Below, one piece after another: positions 1 to 12,589 of a stretch of 64,000 nt of DNA. How positions within the stretch are numbered: position 1 is the stretch's first letter; every line of letters begins with the position of its first letter. The notes beneath the pieces were generated by a model that made no database searches, was not told the origin of the DNA, and worked only from the letters and a program-made list of their open reading frames with translations. Both the position numbers and the translations under genes were made by a program. The DNA is from Artemia franciscana (lineage: Eukaryota; Arthropoda; Branchiopoda; Anostraca; Artemiidae): contig NC_088871.1 of assembly GCF_032884065.1 (NCBI RefSeq), positions 17,108,472 to 17,172,471 of the forward strand, given 5' to 3'.

Positions 1-27
1 ATTGTAGAAATTGAGAACTCTATTTTT

Positions 28-352
28 TTATAGATGATCGACAAATAATATCAACACCACCACCATGTGTTACTGTAATTTCATCGGTTGTCATTCTTGG
101 TTTAAAATAAGTATCATATCCATCAAATGCAACATACTCTTAAGTCACGGAACACGATTCACAGATACAAGTAATATCAAGTTCATTCTTCAAGCATAGT
201 TCGACCTCTTCCCTTTTGTTCATTAGTGGCCGGACGTTTGACATTAATATTTTCACATATGAATAGGGATGAATTAAGGGCTTTATACTGCGGTCTCGAA
301 TTTGTTTGCCAGCACACTGAATCGGTTCCAAGCTGGGAAACTCGGAAAACAT
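28..352 (-). pseudogene. Non-LTR retrotransposon endonuclease fragment
   Basis: This is the N-terminal part of an APE-type endonuclease that nicks target DNA for a LINE, read on the minus strand. The first open stretch (352 to 140) contains the opening motif NVRPLMNKREEVE and then DITCICES, where the glutamate sits at the usual catalytic position (I-T/C-E-T/S). A frame break follows. The reading then resumes at about 138 to 28 with the GYDTYF and GGGVDII motifs typical of the middle of this domain, and stops at TAG. The reverse transcriptase would lie to the left, outside the window. The CR1/Jockey group is the likeliest source. The family assignment rests on motif order only. The copy is dead because of the frame break and the stop. 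Confidence 0.75.
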
Positions 353-1005
353 GGTTTGAATGGTTGGTGAATCTTTAATTTGTTTAAAATTCCAACTCCT
401 TTGGCTGTTTGTACCGAACGGATTGTCGAAAGGATGGTTAATGTTGGTTCTTGCCAGTTTTTCCAGGGTTTCAAGAGGGGAGGGGGCTGGTATGATGGAG
501 GAGGGATGTGCATTGGCTGACTAAAGACATGTGGCATGAGATTCGAACTCATAACAGGAACCAGATATGGCTGACTTGGGGAGCCCTGTATCACCAGAGG
601 TGCATTTTTTCGCTCCCCGTTTTTCGGACTTCGCAATTAAGTCTTAAAACGTAGCTTTCTCCTTCTGTGGAAAGGGAGATGCATATTAGGACAACAATTC
701 ATGAAACAAAATCTTTGTGGAAACTTTTGACACAGAGATTTATGTGGTAGAAGACGATACTCGTCATGGCAGCTACCTTTAAAAAATTCACGCAAATATT
801 AAGAAACGGTTCAATTCTTTACCTTTCTGCAGCCTCCACTCATGTGAAATCTGCAAACACGTCGCTCGGGGGTATGATAAGTTGTATGACTCTTCTTCAT
901 CTTATGAATAGACAGAGGATACTCCTTATTGAGTCTTCTGGACTTGGCTGGTAACAATGCTACTGCATGGAACAGATACGTCAGTACTGGGACATTTCGA
1001 CCCAC
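353..1005 (-). pseudogene. Possible 5' part (ORF1-like) of the same LINE
   Basis: Two short open stretches precede the endonuclease on the minus strand. The first (1005-811) ends in CRFHMSGGCRK, which resembles the first half of a CCCH zinc finger before a stop replaces the expected continuation. The second (636-283) is proline-rich (HIPPPSYQPPPLLKPW) and overlaps the endonuclease start in another frame. Zinc-finger plus proline-rich linker would fit an ORF1 protein or an N-terminal extension of a LINE, and the order and strand agree with the downstream endonuclease. Neither stretch is diagnostic alone, and the gap between them (637-810) shows no recognisable coding sequence. Confidence 0.35.
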
Positions 1006-3970
1006 TCTTATTACGCTGGTTTAAGTACTTTTTACAGGTAAAAAGAAAGAATCATCCCGAGGGCTTCTGAACAGCAAGAACTATGCCTGCATCAATTGCG
1101 GCGCAGGTCGCATGCATGTGTTGTAAGCATTGATGACAATCAAATGAGGGGCTGTTTTTAGTCGTTCTATCACATATGAGGCAAATTAGGTCAGAACCTT
1201 CACAGTCTTTTCTTTTCACCGTTTTTATTTTCTACAGCAGCCATCTCGGTGTTATGCCAGGAGCTGCTGGTGATTCTGTCAACATGTTTTCACTCGGAAA
1301 ATAATATTCGTTTAAACTGATCATGGTTCTTCTCGTTGTTAATTGGCTGTCTTGGACTATTATTTTTCAACTTCAATTTAATCAGGATACAGTTTTTTGG
1401 AGAATCTTTTTACGCACAAATTGTGCACACAAAGCTCTTCTTCAAGTTATTTGAGTACTTGGTATTTCCACAGCTGAAATGAGACGGTCTATTGCATTTA
1501 ATAGACTGCACGCCACCTGTTTTGCTGGTTATTCTTTTTAATCAGATGCCGCAATATTCTGGATCCATAATGGATGCTGATGCTATGCACAAAGACTTCA
1601 GTCGAGTTCAATACTCTAAGCTAATTACATCTCTTAGCCCAATTCTCCGCAGTTAATAAACGATCAAATCTGGACGGAATTTATAATAAGTAGCAAAAAT
1701 GTCAATAGCAATTAAATAAAATAATCCGATCATAAAAGTCTCTGGAAAAATCATACAGGTTGAATCTTACTTTATTAAAAAGTTGATACTCAAAAACAAG
1801 GTATTCACACAACGAAGGTTCATCTTAATACTCTTAAGTCTAACTAGTTTTTGCAATTGAAGTAGTAGTTGGAGTAGTTTAGTAGCAGTAGTAGCATTAG
1901 TAGAAGTAGCAATGGTAGTAGTGCTAGTATTGACATACAAATATTACCTTTTTTCAATTGATCTTCCTGTTTAAGTATTCTCTGAAAGTTCCAATTTAGT
2001 GTTATTCAATTTACCTTTTTATTTAATCATGAATTTATTTACCTCCAAAATGGGCATATAGTGAACAAACTTTAAAGCTGATTGGACAAAAAAAATGTAT
2101 ATACTCTCCTCCCGCCCCCTATTTTATTGTTATAATAAAAATTATTATCATATAATAAATATTTAATAATTATATAATAAATATTTTATAATCATTATAT
2201 AATAATTATAAAAAATATTGTATAATTATTGGTCTATTTTCAGATAATGGCTCCCAGCTGTCATGTGTTAGCCGAAATGAAGAAGAATCTGAACTGTTTG
2301 GCCCCTTGGGATCTGATTGGTTCTCGCAAATTTGACTTGGATGTCCATTAGTATCGTATGGAGTCTCATATTAGTATTAAAGTAGATTAAGTCCAGAAAG
2401 TATCTTTTTAGATGCAAATCCCGAAGTTAAGTGCCAAGAGTTAGAACCTTGACTTGTGATAATTACTCTAGAAAGCCTACGAACGATTATAAAAACATAA
2501 AAGTGTGAACACCTTCTAGTAAATGTCGAGAACATCGAACGAGAAAATAACGATTTGAATTTGGCTAGCTATTGCTATGAAAAATAAGATATGAAAAAGA
2601 AGGTAATAAGAAAAATAAGAAATAGAGAAATTAAGATATCTCAAAACACTTCAACAACGGCCTAAGTACGGCCTTTAAGGCCATGTTTACGGCCTAGAGT
2701 CTGGCTTTAATAGGTTAATTAGAGCCTAGTTTGTGAACGGATCGAAAAATGTCAAAACTGACTAGGTCCAATTTAGTGATGAATTATCCACATATGATGG
2801 TTATATTATCTTATATGATCCATATGTGATTCATATACAGTATATATGATCCATATTTGATGTTTTGACTTCCTCATATTTGTTATACGCTCAGTTGTTT
2901 ATTCGAATAAAACAAAAATCGATTTTTAAATTTAAGCCTTTCAATAATTGTTTATTCACTGTGTTTGAAGACATTCATTAAGAAAGTTGTGACAATCTCC
3001 TAATTTCATTTTAATTTTATCCCGCAAGATCGTATCTGCAAGCTGACTCACAGCCAAGTGAAATAGTCATTTAAAGAATGATAAACTCCTGAAAGAAGAA
3101 GAACTCGACTACGGATTGTTCATATGAAGATGCTATAGAAGTCGAGAGCATCGTTTTCAGGCAGCAGGTTCAGATAGCAGGTCCGCATTTGGCGTTTTCA
3201 CAACTCCGATTTTAACACAAGTCTACTACAAACCGTTTTCAGCTACCGTCTGCTATCTCCAATTAGAACATAGGTTTATTGAATCTAGAATCTGCTGAAA
3301 TACTGAGTTCAAACTCGGGGAACTACAATTCTGGGTGAGATTCAAAACGAACTGGGAGGGTGAAAATTATTGACTATAGACTGAAATCTGAAGTATTATG
3401 CCAGGTGTCTTTTTTTCTTTTTTCTTTTTGTCAAATTCCAATACAATGACGTTTGTACTATTTTGCAGCCCTTTTACTCCTTTGACATAAAATGGAAATC
3501 TTTAATTGTTGAGCACTAGTTCATGACAAGCAATTTTGAAAAACTGCTGTGTTCGCAGCCTTCCTAGCATGAAGCGTTTTCAGCATAGAGAGTTTTAGTC
3601 CTGTGTTTTGGCTCTAAAACCTGCTTTATGGAAGCTCTTGCTGTGCTACACGCATCCTGTCATTGTTGAAACCCGCTGAGCATGAAAATGAGACTTCGTA
3701 TCGTAGAAATTGTTGAACGCTATTCCACTGGTCAGTCCAAAGAAGTTTTAGATTGGTTTGTATCCTTACATAAGAAGAAGAGGAAAATAGTCTACTGAAT
3801 CGAAATCTTAGCAATATTTAATCTCCAGCTTGTAAATAGAAAAATCTTATACCCATCTCAAAATGTTAAAATAAAATTACAGCAATGTCCTTGAAAAACT
3901 TATCATTTCTGCAGAATGAAATGCTAAAGTTTAATGCAAGAGCTCAATATTTACAGTACCATAGACAACT
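1006..3970. other. Gene-poor AT-rich stretch
   Basis: I see no supportable gene on either strand. It holds a degenerate AGT/GTA trinucleotide run near 1862-1935, a very AT-rich block of interleaved short inverted repeats near 2110-2235 built from TATAATAAT-type units, and otherwise unique-looking sequence. Confidence 0.6.
1862..1935. repeat. Degenerate (AGT)n microsatellite
   Basis: AGTAGTAGTTGG-type triplets continue, with interruptions, for about 75 bases. It is a decayed trinucleotide repeat with no reading frame around it. Confidence 0.7.
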
Positions 3971-4025
3971 AGATTCAAGTTGCCTATGGAATGTGAAGTG
4001 TTGCAGGAGCAACACTTGGTCAGGT
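3971..4025 (-). mobile_element. Helitron-like 3' terminus, second copy
   Basis: On the plus strand this begins CTAGATTCAAGTTGCC and continues to GTGAAGTGTTGC, closely matching the left end of the 38775-40443 insertion (CTAGACCTACGTTGCC, then GTGAAGTGTTGC). Read on the minus strand it ends in CTAG followed by T, as Helitron 3' ends do. The terminal hairpin is decayed here: only the GTTGCC/GGCAAC half is intact. The other end of this copy was not located, so it may be a truncated remnant. Confidence 0.45.
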
Positions 4026-4149
4026 ATGACAGGAAGGGATTTCAAAATATAAATTGACTTTACAGCCGACTGAATCTTAAGTGTACCCTTAGGTATATCA
4101 GAAATATATAAAATATTGACACATCGGCAAACATCTAACCCCTTGCTTT

Positions 4150-4690
4150 AGTTTTTATTTATTTATTTTCTTTATTTCCCTCAAAAAATGAGGAGTAAGC
4201 TACAATGTAAATATAAAGAAAAGACAAATGATAACGCTTACAATAAAAAAAAAAATCAAATATTGATCAAACACTTAAAGAGAGAAAAAAAAAGATACAA
4301 AAACACTTGCTAAATAATTTAGCCTGTAAATCATCAAGAGCCAGAACTGTTACTCAAAAACGGAAATAAATTGTGGCCTAAAATGATAATTTTCGCCTTG
4401 TCTTCAAATGTTTTGTATTTTTTCTTTATACAGACTACAGGATCCTTCACTTTAAGCTTAAAAACAATCTCAGTGTTACTAAAAGAAAGGGGAAACCACG
4501 TAAAAATTTGCAAAATTTAAAATAAGGAACTTTAATGGGCGAAAAATCAGAAGGTCTGAGATTACGGAAGAGGAGGGACGGGAACAATACGTGAGACAGA
4601 GCAACAGCGCTATACATACGACCAAGGACGTCCCGACAGTAAAGACCCCGAAAACGAATTAAAAAACCAAATGTCTTGCGTAGTTTCATC
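4150..4690 (-). mobile_element. Possible 3' end of a LINE
   Basis: On the minus strand an 80-residue open stretch (4689-4447) is followed by an AT-rich trailer that ends in AAATAAAGAAAATAAATAAA-like sequence near 4150-4185. Just before the tail is a small hairpin, CCTCATTTTTTGAGG (near 4180-4195). A hairpin followed by a simple A-rich tail is the usual look of a LINE 3' UTR. The open stretch itself has no motif I can name, so the call rests on the tail only. Confidence 0.35.
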
Positions 4691-4932
4691 TGAACATGCT
4701 AAACCAGGACAGGTTTAAAATCTCTTTTCGAAGCAGCATAATGTAATCCCAAACAAGTGACTATTGACGACGACTGGAAAATAATACCATTGCCGCAAAT
4801 TTTGTTTTTTCACTATCGATCAAGCAAAAACAACTTAGAAACAATAGGGAAATTTTTTCAAAGACATTGGAATTCCATTCAGTGGATATTTAGGCACTAT
4901 GTCCGAGGACCATCTTCAGCACAACACCAGAA

Positions 4933-4936
<4 letters not shown>

Positions 4937-5008
<72 letters not shown>

Positions 5009-5017
5009 TATATATAG
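4937..5017. repeat. (TA)n dinucleotide tract
   Basis: About 60 uninterrupted bases of TA repeats, then imperfect TTATATATTA units. The repeat is its own reverse complement and could extrude a cruciform. The lysine/isoleucine/tyrosine open frame running through it is an artefact of the repeat. Confidence 0.95.
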
Positions 5018-5426
5018 TTCAACCAGGACTGATAAATGAAATGATATGAGACAATAAATTTATTAAAACAAAACAGAACAAAAATAATTAACTACACGTT
5101 TTCAAAGCTAGAGCTTGCGCATTCAGGTATTTTGGGAAGCTAAAATAGGTGAATTATGGGAATAATAGTAGAAGCTAGGGAATATATCAAAAATTTCGTT
5201 GTTGCAACATGGATACTTATACCCAGGTAGAAAATCAGGGAAAGACTCAAGAAATGGTGCAGTAGAGCCGTCACTTGCAACAATTTTTGCCTGAAAATGT
5301 ACTTTTCGACCCTTCTCCTTAGGATCAATGTTATAATCCTTCCCACTTCAAGAGTTTCACTGACATAAAACTCTTCACATTTAAATCAAACAAATAAGAT
5401 TTAAACATGTCAAATGCCATCTATTC

Positions 5427-5631
5427 ACCTTTAGAAAGAAAGAAAAAATTGTAACTTATAATCATAACATTGAAAGCCCTATCCTCACCCTCAGAAACCA
5501 ATTGATTAATAAGAGTTCCGAAAAGATCTTCAAATGGACCAACAAAATCGTCAAGGGCTTTGCTGTGCAGATAGATTAACGCTGTGTATAAAGATTTCTT
5601 TGTGCAGATGCCAATAACTTGGTTGAAATCT
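5427..5631 (-). CDS. Candidate internal exon, VPS8-like
   Basis: The minus strand has a polypyrimidine tract and acceptor (TCTTGTTTAG) followed by about 65 open codons: FNQVIGICTKKSLYTALIY, then LHSKALDDFVGPFEDLF. A possible donor, AAG/GTGAAT, lies near 5427. The pattern C-x3-SLY-x-ALIY followed by D-(Y/F)-x-x-P-x-E-x-LF resembles, from memory, a conserved helical part of VPS8, the CORVET subunit that tethers endosomal membranes. Length, reading frame and splice sites suit an exon. No partner exon was found within several kilobases on either side, so the gene model is incomplete. It could also be a captured or orphan exon. Confidence 0.4.
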
Positions 5632-5639
5632 AAACAAGA

Positions 5640-8600
5640 AAATGAATATGGTTTGCCGTCTTACTATGTTGGGATTACCGTGTTACTTTTTGGGTCATTT
5701 TACGACCAAGTACTGTACTGCTTTTAAGAACACCATTATACCTGCAAAATTGCAACGTTCTTAAATCGTTACCGATTTCCTGTCCAACTTCAAATTTACC
5801 AAAGCTATAACATATTCCCATTTCGAAAATCCCCTTGTAAAAACAGAATAGTTCTACCCTGGATCCCGTTTATTTGTCCAAGCACCTGTAAGTCAACTTA
5901 ATTTGAGTACTACTATCTCCATCAAGAGTTTCTACTGGGATATATAATACTAGCATTCTATTATTAACTCATTCCCGACTTGAGCAAGAATTGGCAGTTT
6001 CCTTATTCATCACGAGTCTTACTCACTTCCTGTGCATTCATCATCCCTGCCAAAATAAAAAAAATGACTTAATTTCATCCTTCTACCCCTGGAATATGAG
6101 TTTCTTAGATGTCTATAAGTCAAGTTCAAAACGTCTGTATTCGTCATCCAACGTACAAAATCATATATGTTTCTTAGCATTGTAACTTTCCAAGCTGCAA
6201 GTTTCGTATTATTTAAATCAGTAGAATTTTAATGCCATCACGAAAAGTAGTCAGTCCTATCCAAAGCATGTCAGTGACTAAGACTTCTTCTCAAGTCAAC
6301 ACAAATCACTTAAGCCGGCGTAGTACCTAAAATCGAAGAGTCCCTGGGATGTCCAGTTGAATGCAGGCTTTTTAAGATCCTGGGCTAATCGTAATCGTAC
6401 GGATCCCCACTTATCGATGCTCTTCTATCAATAAGAGTCAAAATCATACACAAGCAATCTTGGAGTCTATTACCTTTGAATGATTAAAAACTCATGACTG
6501 CAAATATTATGATACTATTGATAGAGGCAGCCCAAGCAAAGCATATAGCTATTTTATTATCATCCATTTTGTATGCTCTGATTTATGTGATTTATCTCAG
6601 TTTTCAGGCGAGGAAAGACAATGAAAAAGAGGATTTGAGCTTATGACACGAACAACTTTCTGAAAGGGTATTAAAAACAATCTTTACAAATAAAAATAAA
6701 AGGTTAAAAGAAAGGTAAAGAGCAATAGAGAATTTAAAACAAACAAAAATAAAGACATATAGCGAATCAGCCGTCAAACACAGAGTAACTAGCCCATTAT
6801 GGATTAATACATAGATGTAAAATTATATACGTCAATGAAGAAAAGCAGAAATTACTATGAGAGAATAAATTAAATTTGTAACGGATAGAAATGAAAAAAG
6901 AATCAAATGAAGAAGAAATCATCACAAGCAACAGTTGGGCAGTGGTTGGGCAATCAACCGCTTAAAATTTGAAAAAAAAGAGATTTTACTGAAAATATTA
7001 GATTTTATACAAAATTCCCATATAAGTTCATATTTACAATAACTTATAAAGTTTAGTTTCCACGCGCGATTCCAGAAAAAGTATTTTTATATATAAGCCG
7101 TCAGGTGAGGGGGATAACTACCCTCTAGTTCCATTCAGTTCTTTAAAAGGTATTATAGCTCTCGATTTTCAACTTAATAAGCCCTGATTAAGCACACCTT
7201 CATTATGGAAACAAACGCACCTGAAATTATTTCAACACCCTTTACCTTACCCAGTCCATTTGCAGCGCAATAAATACGCTTGTGTTAATCTTGATTATTT
7301 TTTTCTGAAGACCTTCGATATAATCCACTTTTGCAGTCATCACAATGAATGAACTATAAAAATTAAAAATTTATTTTAATTCTGATGTCATAATATGAAG
7401 CGTACATGGGCTGAACACTCAAAGCTGTTTGAGTCAGTTTTTTTATGCGATGTTATTGATACCAGAGGTGGAGATTCTTAACACATATTACCTCAATCTT
7501 CTCCATGAAATAAGCTCCAAAAGCGACTCAAAATTTGACTGTCTTTAATCTTTTCTCTTTCGTCTTTCACATGCTTAAAAAATACTAAATATTTATTATT
7601 AAAACGTAACACAAATCAGTACTTTTGAGATTTAATTTGGATGACTGCTGGCTTATTATAAAATCTATATTAATTTGTTTTTCAAAATAAAATTTTAATT
7701 CCCCAGATGTGTTTCCTTACTATGCAACACCTATTGTATCAACCATAAAATCCAGTTCTAACAGAATGAACAGTTCGGCCAGAAACGATAAGACTTTCTG
7801 GCACAACAGTTTTAACTGGCCAACTTTCCTGTGCAATGCCAGAGTCTCAATTGCAATTTTTTTAATTGATGGTAGTAGATGTCTTGGAAATTTATCCATC
7901 ATCTTCCTTTTCTCCAAGGAATTTGACATTGGGTAATTTACGCTTTAGCGTTAAAAAGAGATTTGTGTATCTGACTGCATAATGCCAACGCTATATATTA
8001 CCAATTTTCATTTAAATATAATGAAATCAAAGGGAGTATCTAAAATACAAATAGGGTAAATCACTGTTTAATAAATCGACACAAAGACAGAGTGCTACAG
8101 AATTACATTTATGAACGCTCTTGTTATCAACATCCACAATCTATTAAAACTCTGGCTTTGGCAGATGTCGTTGCTTTGACTTGCAGCAGTCTCTACTAAA
8201 CATTCTAAAGAGTAAAGACATATTCGTCTTATAGATGTATTTCGCCTGAAAGCCTAAATACTGAACGAATAGCCGCTTGCTTTTTCAATAAAAATAATAA
8301 TAGAAAATGACAACCACATTTTGTGAAGTCACAAACACGGAAGAAAGACTGAGGCACAGAAATGGATCTAGCGATAGAAGTAACTAACTTTAAGGGGAAA
8401 ATATGGACTTGAAAAGCAATTAATGGATTTAATGAAAGAAAAATTTGGGGGAGGGGGATAAAGTTACTTGAAATATTTATGATTTAAACTAAGTCCTTTT
8501 TATGCTTAATTCTCGCATAATCCTTGATTTTGAATATTATTTCTTCATTAAAATACCATTTATTTCTAAGTGACCTGAAGAAAGGGAAAAAGAAAAACTT

Positions 8601-9175
8601 ATAATTATTTGAGAAAAATACCATCGTTGACAATGTAAAATCTTCAAAGTTTAGTTGTCACACACTCCTGAACCCCCCCCCCCCTTCCCTAAACAACTCT
8701 CGTGTGAGCACTTCCATATATTTTCAGTATCCGTTTCACTTTTCATGCTTTGCTGTTGGGGCCTAATGTCATGACACTCTCAAATTTACTCGAAGATGAT
8801 GGAAAGTTTTAAATCAGCCAGAAAATCAAACTCTAACCAAAATTACAGAAAGACTTATTGCTTCCGTAGATTATAAAAGATATAGACTTGTCGTTATGCA
8901 ATTTCTTACACCTTAGAATAGTTTACAGAAAGAATAGAGACACTCAAAATCATCCTGCCTGCCTAGATAACACGTTTTGATTTGATAAATACCATGTAAA
9001 ATGTACCTCTTTTATGACAGGACAATTCTCCCCCTTGAACTTAAGTCCGTTAAACATTCGGACATTAAAAAAATAGAATAGCGTAAGAAAAGCAAAATTT
9101 AAACTTACTATAAAGCTGCCAAATTGACCCACTTTCTTTTTATTGTCCTATTCACCTAAATAAAATGAACAGGTT
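5640..9175. other. Long stretch without a recognisable gene
   Basis: Short open frames occur on both strands (for example 7709-7936 plus and 7720-7929 minus, which overlap each other), but none shows a motif, a repeated structure or convincing splice boundaries. A run of 12 cytosines lies at 8673-8684. If the VPS8-like exon is real, this may be intron. Confidence 0.5.
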
Positions 9176-9179
9176 GGGA

Positions 9180-9660
9180 AAAAATTTCGTCACAAGAAAA
9201 TCTTATCAAATAGTTTGTGATAAAAAAAAAACTGGAAGTAAAAAGTGACTTGGGCCAATGTTCACCAAAACTAAAAATGGAATTCTCGAGAAAATTGCTA
9301 AGCCGGCAGTATTGGTTTTTATGCTGATTCTAAATATATAAAATTCTTTCAGTTTTTTGTTACCCACCAAAACCAAAAATCTGAGAAAATTTGCCTGAAT
9401 TTTGAAAAAAGGTGAAATATACCCAAAAAAGCAAGCGAATTTATTGAAAATTCCTTTGTTAGATACATCAGATCAGAGAACCACACTGTAGAGGTTTCAA
9501 GCTCCAGTCTTAAAAATGTGGAATTATTTTCCCAGGGGTGATTGTATCAAACTGAGAGTCCAAGATAATTTGAAGGGAGCTAATTCAAACGTAAATTTTA
9601 AGCTCTTTTTTAAGTGACCATACAGATTGGGCCAGGTGAAAGTCGTGTTCTCTGCCATTT
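9180..9660. repeat. Dispersed repeat, copy 1 (family A)
   Basis: Shares a string of landmarks with copies near 30416-30960, 31137-31820 and 45410-45990: 'tttgtgataa', 'tttttatgctgattctaaatata', 'gagaaaatttgcct', 'atcagagaacc', 'tgtagaggtttcaagctcc' and 'ccaggggtgatt'. No open frame is conserved between copies. It looks like a non-coding, high-copy interspersed repeat, possibly the tail of a larger element. Confidence 0.7.
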
Positions 9661-9789
9661 TAGGGCACTAAACTACGACTTTAACCCGAATTCGCAATCA
9701 ATTAAAAATTCTGAGAAGCTAATTGATTCAAAAGTATCTATAACTATATTTTATGCTTTGCCTAACATCGGGTTAGAATTGTAAGAGTC

Positions 9790-12055
9790 GATCATGATCC
9801 TGGGTTGAGGAAAGAACAACTTTCCCACACTGAAAAGCTGAAACTTATTGAGCTAGGACCTTTTCAGCCAAAGCTGAACTTCCCAGTAAACGAGGCAATC
9901 CAAGCACAGAGTTCCAAAGACCAACCGCGCTTAGTTAAATACTGGTATAATGAGTACCCGCACTTAGAGTATTGTGTGGAAAAGGATTCGCCCTACTGCT
10001 TCGCGTGTTCCTTGTTCCCAACTGGTCCTGGACGCGAATACAGGAACAAAGATGCGGGATTTCTTTGCCGGAACTAGCTGGCATAATATGCGTGGCAAGG
10101 GTGTCAAGCCTGGAATGCTCGTCAATCATTTCGAATCAAATGGCCGTAAAGCTTCTGTTGGTGATCTCATTTCTTTTGTAGCGAGAGACAAGTCTTTGCC
10201 CTATTTAGTTGACAAGGAGAAACTCAAAAAGGATATAGAGCCATAAAAAAGGGAGAGAGGATGTCGCATCATAAGCATGCTGCTCGACACCACCACGCTA
10301 GATAAACAAGGTCTTGCGTTTTGTGGCAAAGATCATGAAGGGGGCAACTACGTTGAGCTAGCCAATCTGCTTACGAGGCATAACATTGAAATGAATCAAT
10401 GGATGAGTAAGCAGAACAAGCCACATGTCACCAGCTATCTGTCGGGATGTAGTCAAGACGAATTGATTGCCACTGTTGGAACAGAGCTGGTCCAGAAAAT
10501 CATAACGGAAGTTAATGAAGCTCACTTCTTTGAAGTGTTTGCAGAAGGAACACTGGCTGTCAGCCACGAAGAACGTTTAGCTGTAGGTGTCCGATACGAT
10601 GATGTCAAAGGAGCCGCTAAAGAGCGCTTACTCACCGTCGTTGGTTCTGAGTCTAAGAAAAGAGTCGATTTTTCCGAAGAATTCTGCAAGTTATGAGGAA
10701 GCTTTGTATCAATGAAGACAAACTGGCATTTCAATGCTATGATTTTGCCAGCAACAAGAGTGGCCGTTTTGAGGGAGCACAGGCTCACATTTCCAAGAAG
10801 CTCGGAAGAAATGTTCCGTACCTCAGGTGCCTCGCCCATAGAGGGAACATCATAGTGGAGCATTGGTGTGAATCAAGTTCCTTAACCTGCAACAAGTTTG
10901 GTGCTTGCATCAAACCTATAATTTTTTCACCGGGGATCCAAGTGCTTCAATCTGTACCGCAAGGCTGGAGAAGAAGTTGAAAGCAAGCTTCATCTAAAGG
11001 GACAGTCAAAAACAAGGTGGTCTGCAAGATCGGAGTCGCTTGAAGCGCTTTGGAGTGTTTTGTTCTGCCAGAAGCTGTTGGACTGCTGAGACAAATGGCA
11101 AATTCAGACACCCTTGATACCGACAACAAGTTGGAGTCCGACGGGCTTCTTAATGCCATTACAAGATTCAAATTCATAGCACAGTTGATGTTCATGAGGG
11201 CATTACTTTCTCGAACAAACATCCTGATTCGTGAACTTCAAGAAGTAGAGCCGGATATCGTCAGTGCATAAAACTTGATGAAAGCCACGGTGACTGTTAC
11301 CAAACAATTCATGAGCAACGAGAGCGAACTAGCTGTTTAAGTAACCGTATCTGTCAGTATGGCCAAGCAATGAATTTTCGGAGAAGAGAAAAATGATCGT
11401 CCTATGACTGAGGAAGAATTCTACTTTTGGTTGGGGGGGGGGGACATAGACGATACCACCGTCGGTGGCGGCTTCCATGAAGATGTGCTGATTTCGACAG
11501 AACAAGTGAAGTGTTTTAGGTGTCGCTTGCCATATTTTACGCTACTGAGTTTAAGAAAATTTTAACAGTCGTAGGTGAAGAATTGTCCCTAGCATTCGAA
11601 GAAACAAAGGAGCTGGTACTTCCTGTCTTTGATTGCCTCGTGAACCCTGAACCTTTGCAGTGTCAAGCTTTTAGTGCCGCGTTCCCAATAGCAGATATGC
11701 GTTCCACTCCGAAATGGAAATTTTTGCAGAAATTTGCAAGCGTGAAAACGACGGAGTTTCTGTAAGTGTAGTTAAATTTACCCAGCTATTCACTCTAGCA
11801 AAGAAGAATAGAAGAAGTTTGCCCTTAGTGTACAGAGCATTCATATTTGTAAAAACCATTCCGGTAACATCGGCCGAAGGTGAGCGAATATTTAGTAAAA
11901 TGAAAATCGTGAAGAACATATTGAGGTCAACAATGAGAGACGAAAGACTTGACCATCTCATGCTTATGATGTCAGAAAGACATGCTGCCCATGATCGACC
12001 TCGCCCCTCCTGTAGACAAGTGGAAAGCTGTAAACTAGCGCCGGCTTAAAGTTTA
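9790..12055 (+). pseudogene. hAT-superfamily transposase pseudogene (ZMYM1/DUF4371-like)
   Basis: A cut-and-paste transposase relic read across several frames. Domains in order: a TTF-type zinc-finger region at 9805-10077 (YWYNEYPHLEYCVEKDSPYC, then CFACSLF); a DUF4371-like RNase H core from about 10060 to 10696, with LAFCGKDHEGGNY and one in-frame TAA at 10244; a core strand at 10693-10980 (CYDFASNKSG, then RCLAHRGN); a short TRWSARSESL segment near 11012; the helical region GLLNAITRFKF through LQEVEPDI at 11050-11271; and the C-terminal hAT dimerisation motif at 11714-12049 (PVTSAEGERIFSKMK, then RSTMRDERLDHL). At least four frameshifts and one stop make it non-functional. The domain order is that of vertebrate and arthropod ZMYM1-like hAT transposases. 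Confidence 0.88.
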
Positions 12056-12244
12056 GCTGATTCATTTGTACGGGTTTGATCATATGTCTCGTTTTTTTTT
12101 ATTGTTTTAAACTATAAAACATGAAATTTTGTTTTTTGTTTAAATTTCAACAAAGGGTACCGACATCTGGAGAATTTTTTTGTCCACACCTGCCTAAGAT
12201 TCGTCGGCACATCTCAGGCGTCCCCCCCCCCAAAGATGAAAGGC

Positions 12245-12259
12245 TAGTGACGCCCCTGT
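12245..12259. repeat. Probable 3' terminal inverted repeat of the hAT element
   Basis: CTAGTGACGCCCCTG is the reverse complement of CAGGGGCGTCACTAG, the usual shape of a hAT terminus. It lies about 200 bases after the transposase stop. A run of cytosines just inside it (12223-12232) is also common in these ends. The following 8 bases are TCCACAGT. I found no matching left terminus, so the 5' end seems lost. Confidence 0.6.
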
Positions 12260-12589
12260 CCACAGTTATGCAATTGGTGCATTATGTTTTTAAAAATAAA
12301 TGTTGCTTTAAAACTAAATTAATAAGCACTGTGTATATGGCTGCCAATAAGAAATCTCAGATTTATATTGAGAACGACTGGAGGTATTATTTTGAAAATT
12401 TCGGGGCTACTGCTATTACTACTTATGCTCTTACAATTCAATTAAATAAACATGTGTAAGTGTCTAGGGTGTCAAAGAGCATAGATAGAATTTTTTGGTA
12501 ATGATTTTAAGTTTTATTTTTCGCTTCAGCTTGAGGAGTTATTATCAACTTGAGTAGGCTTAAATTAAACATACTACTTGTATCAGAAT

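Noticed and set aside
4757-5017. Open frame with an Ile-Tyr repeat
   Set aside because: Produced by the (TA)n microsatellite.
7709-7936. Overlapping plus and minus open frames as a possible exon
   Set aside because: Neither has a recognisable motif or good splice sites on both sides; the overlap itself suggests chance openness.
9531-9550. Possible left hAT terminus CAGGGGTGATT
   Set aside because: The same string occurs in dispersed repeat family A at about 30808, away from any hAT element, so it belongs to that repeat.
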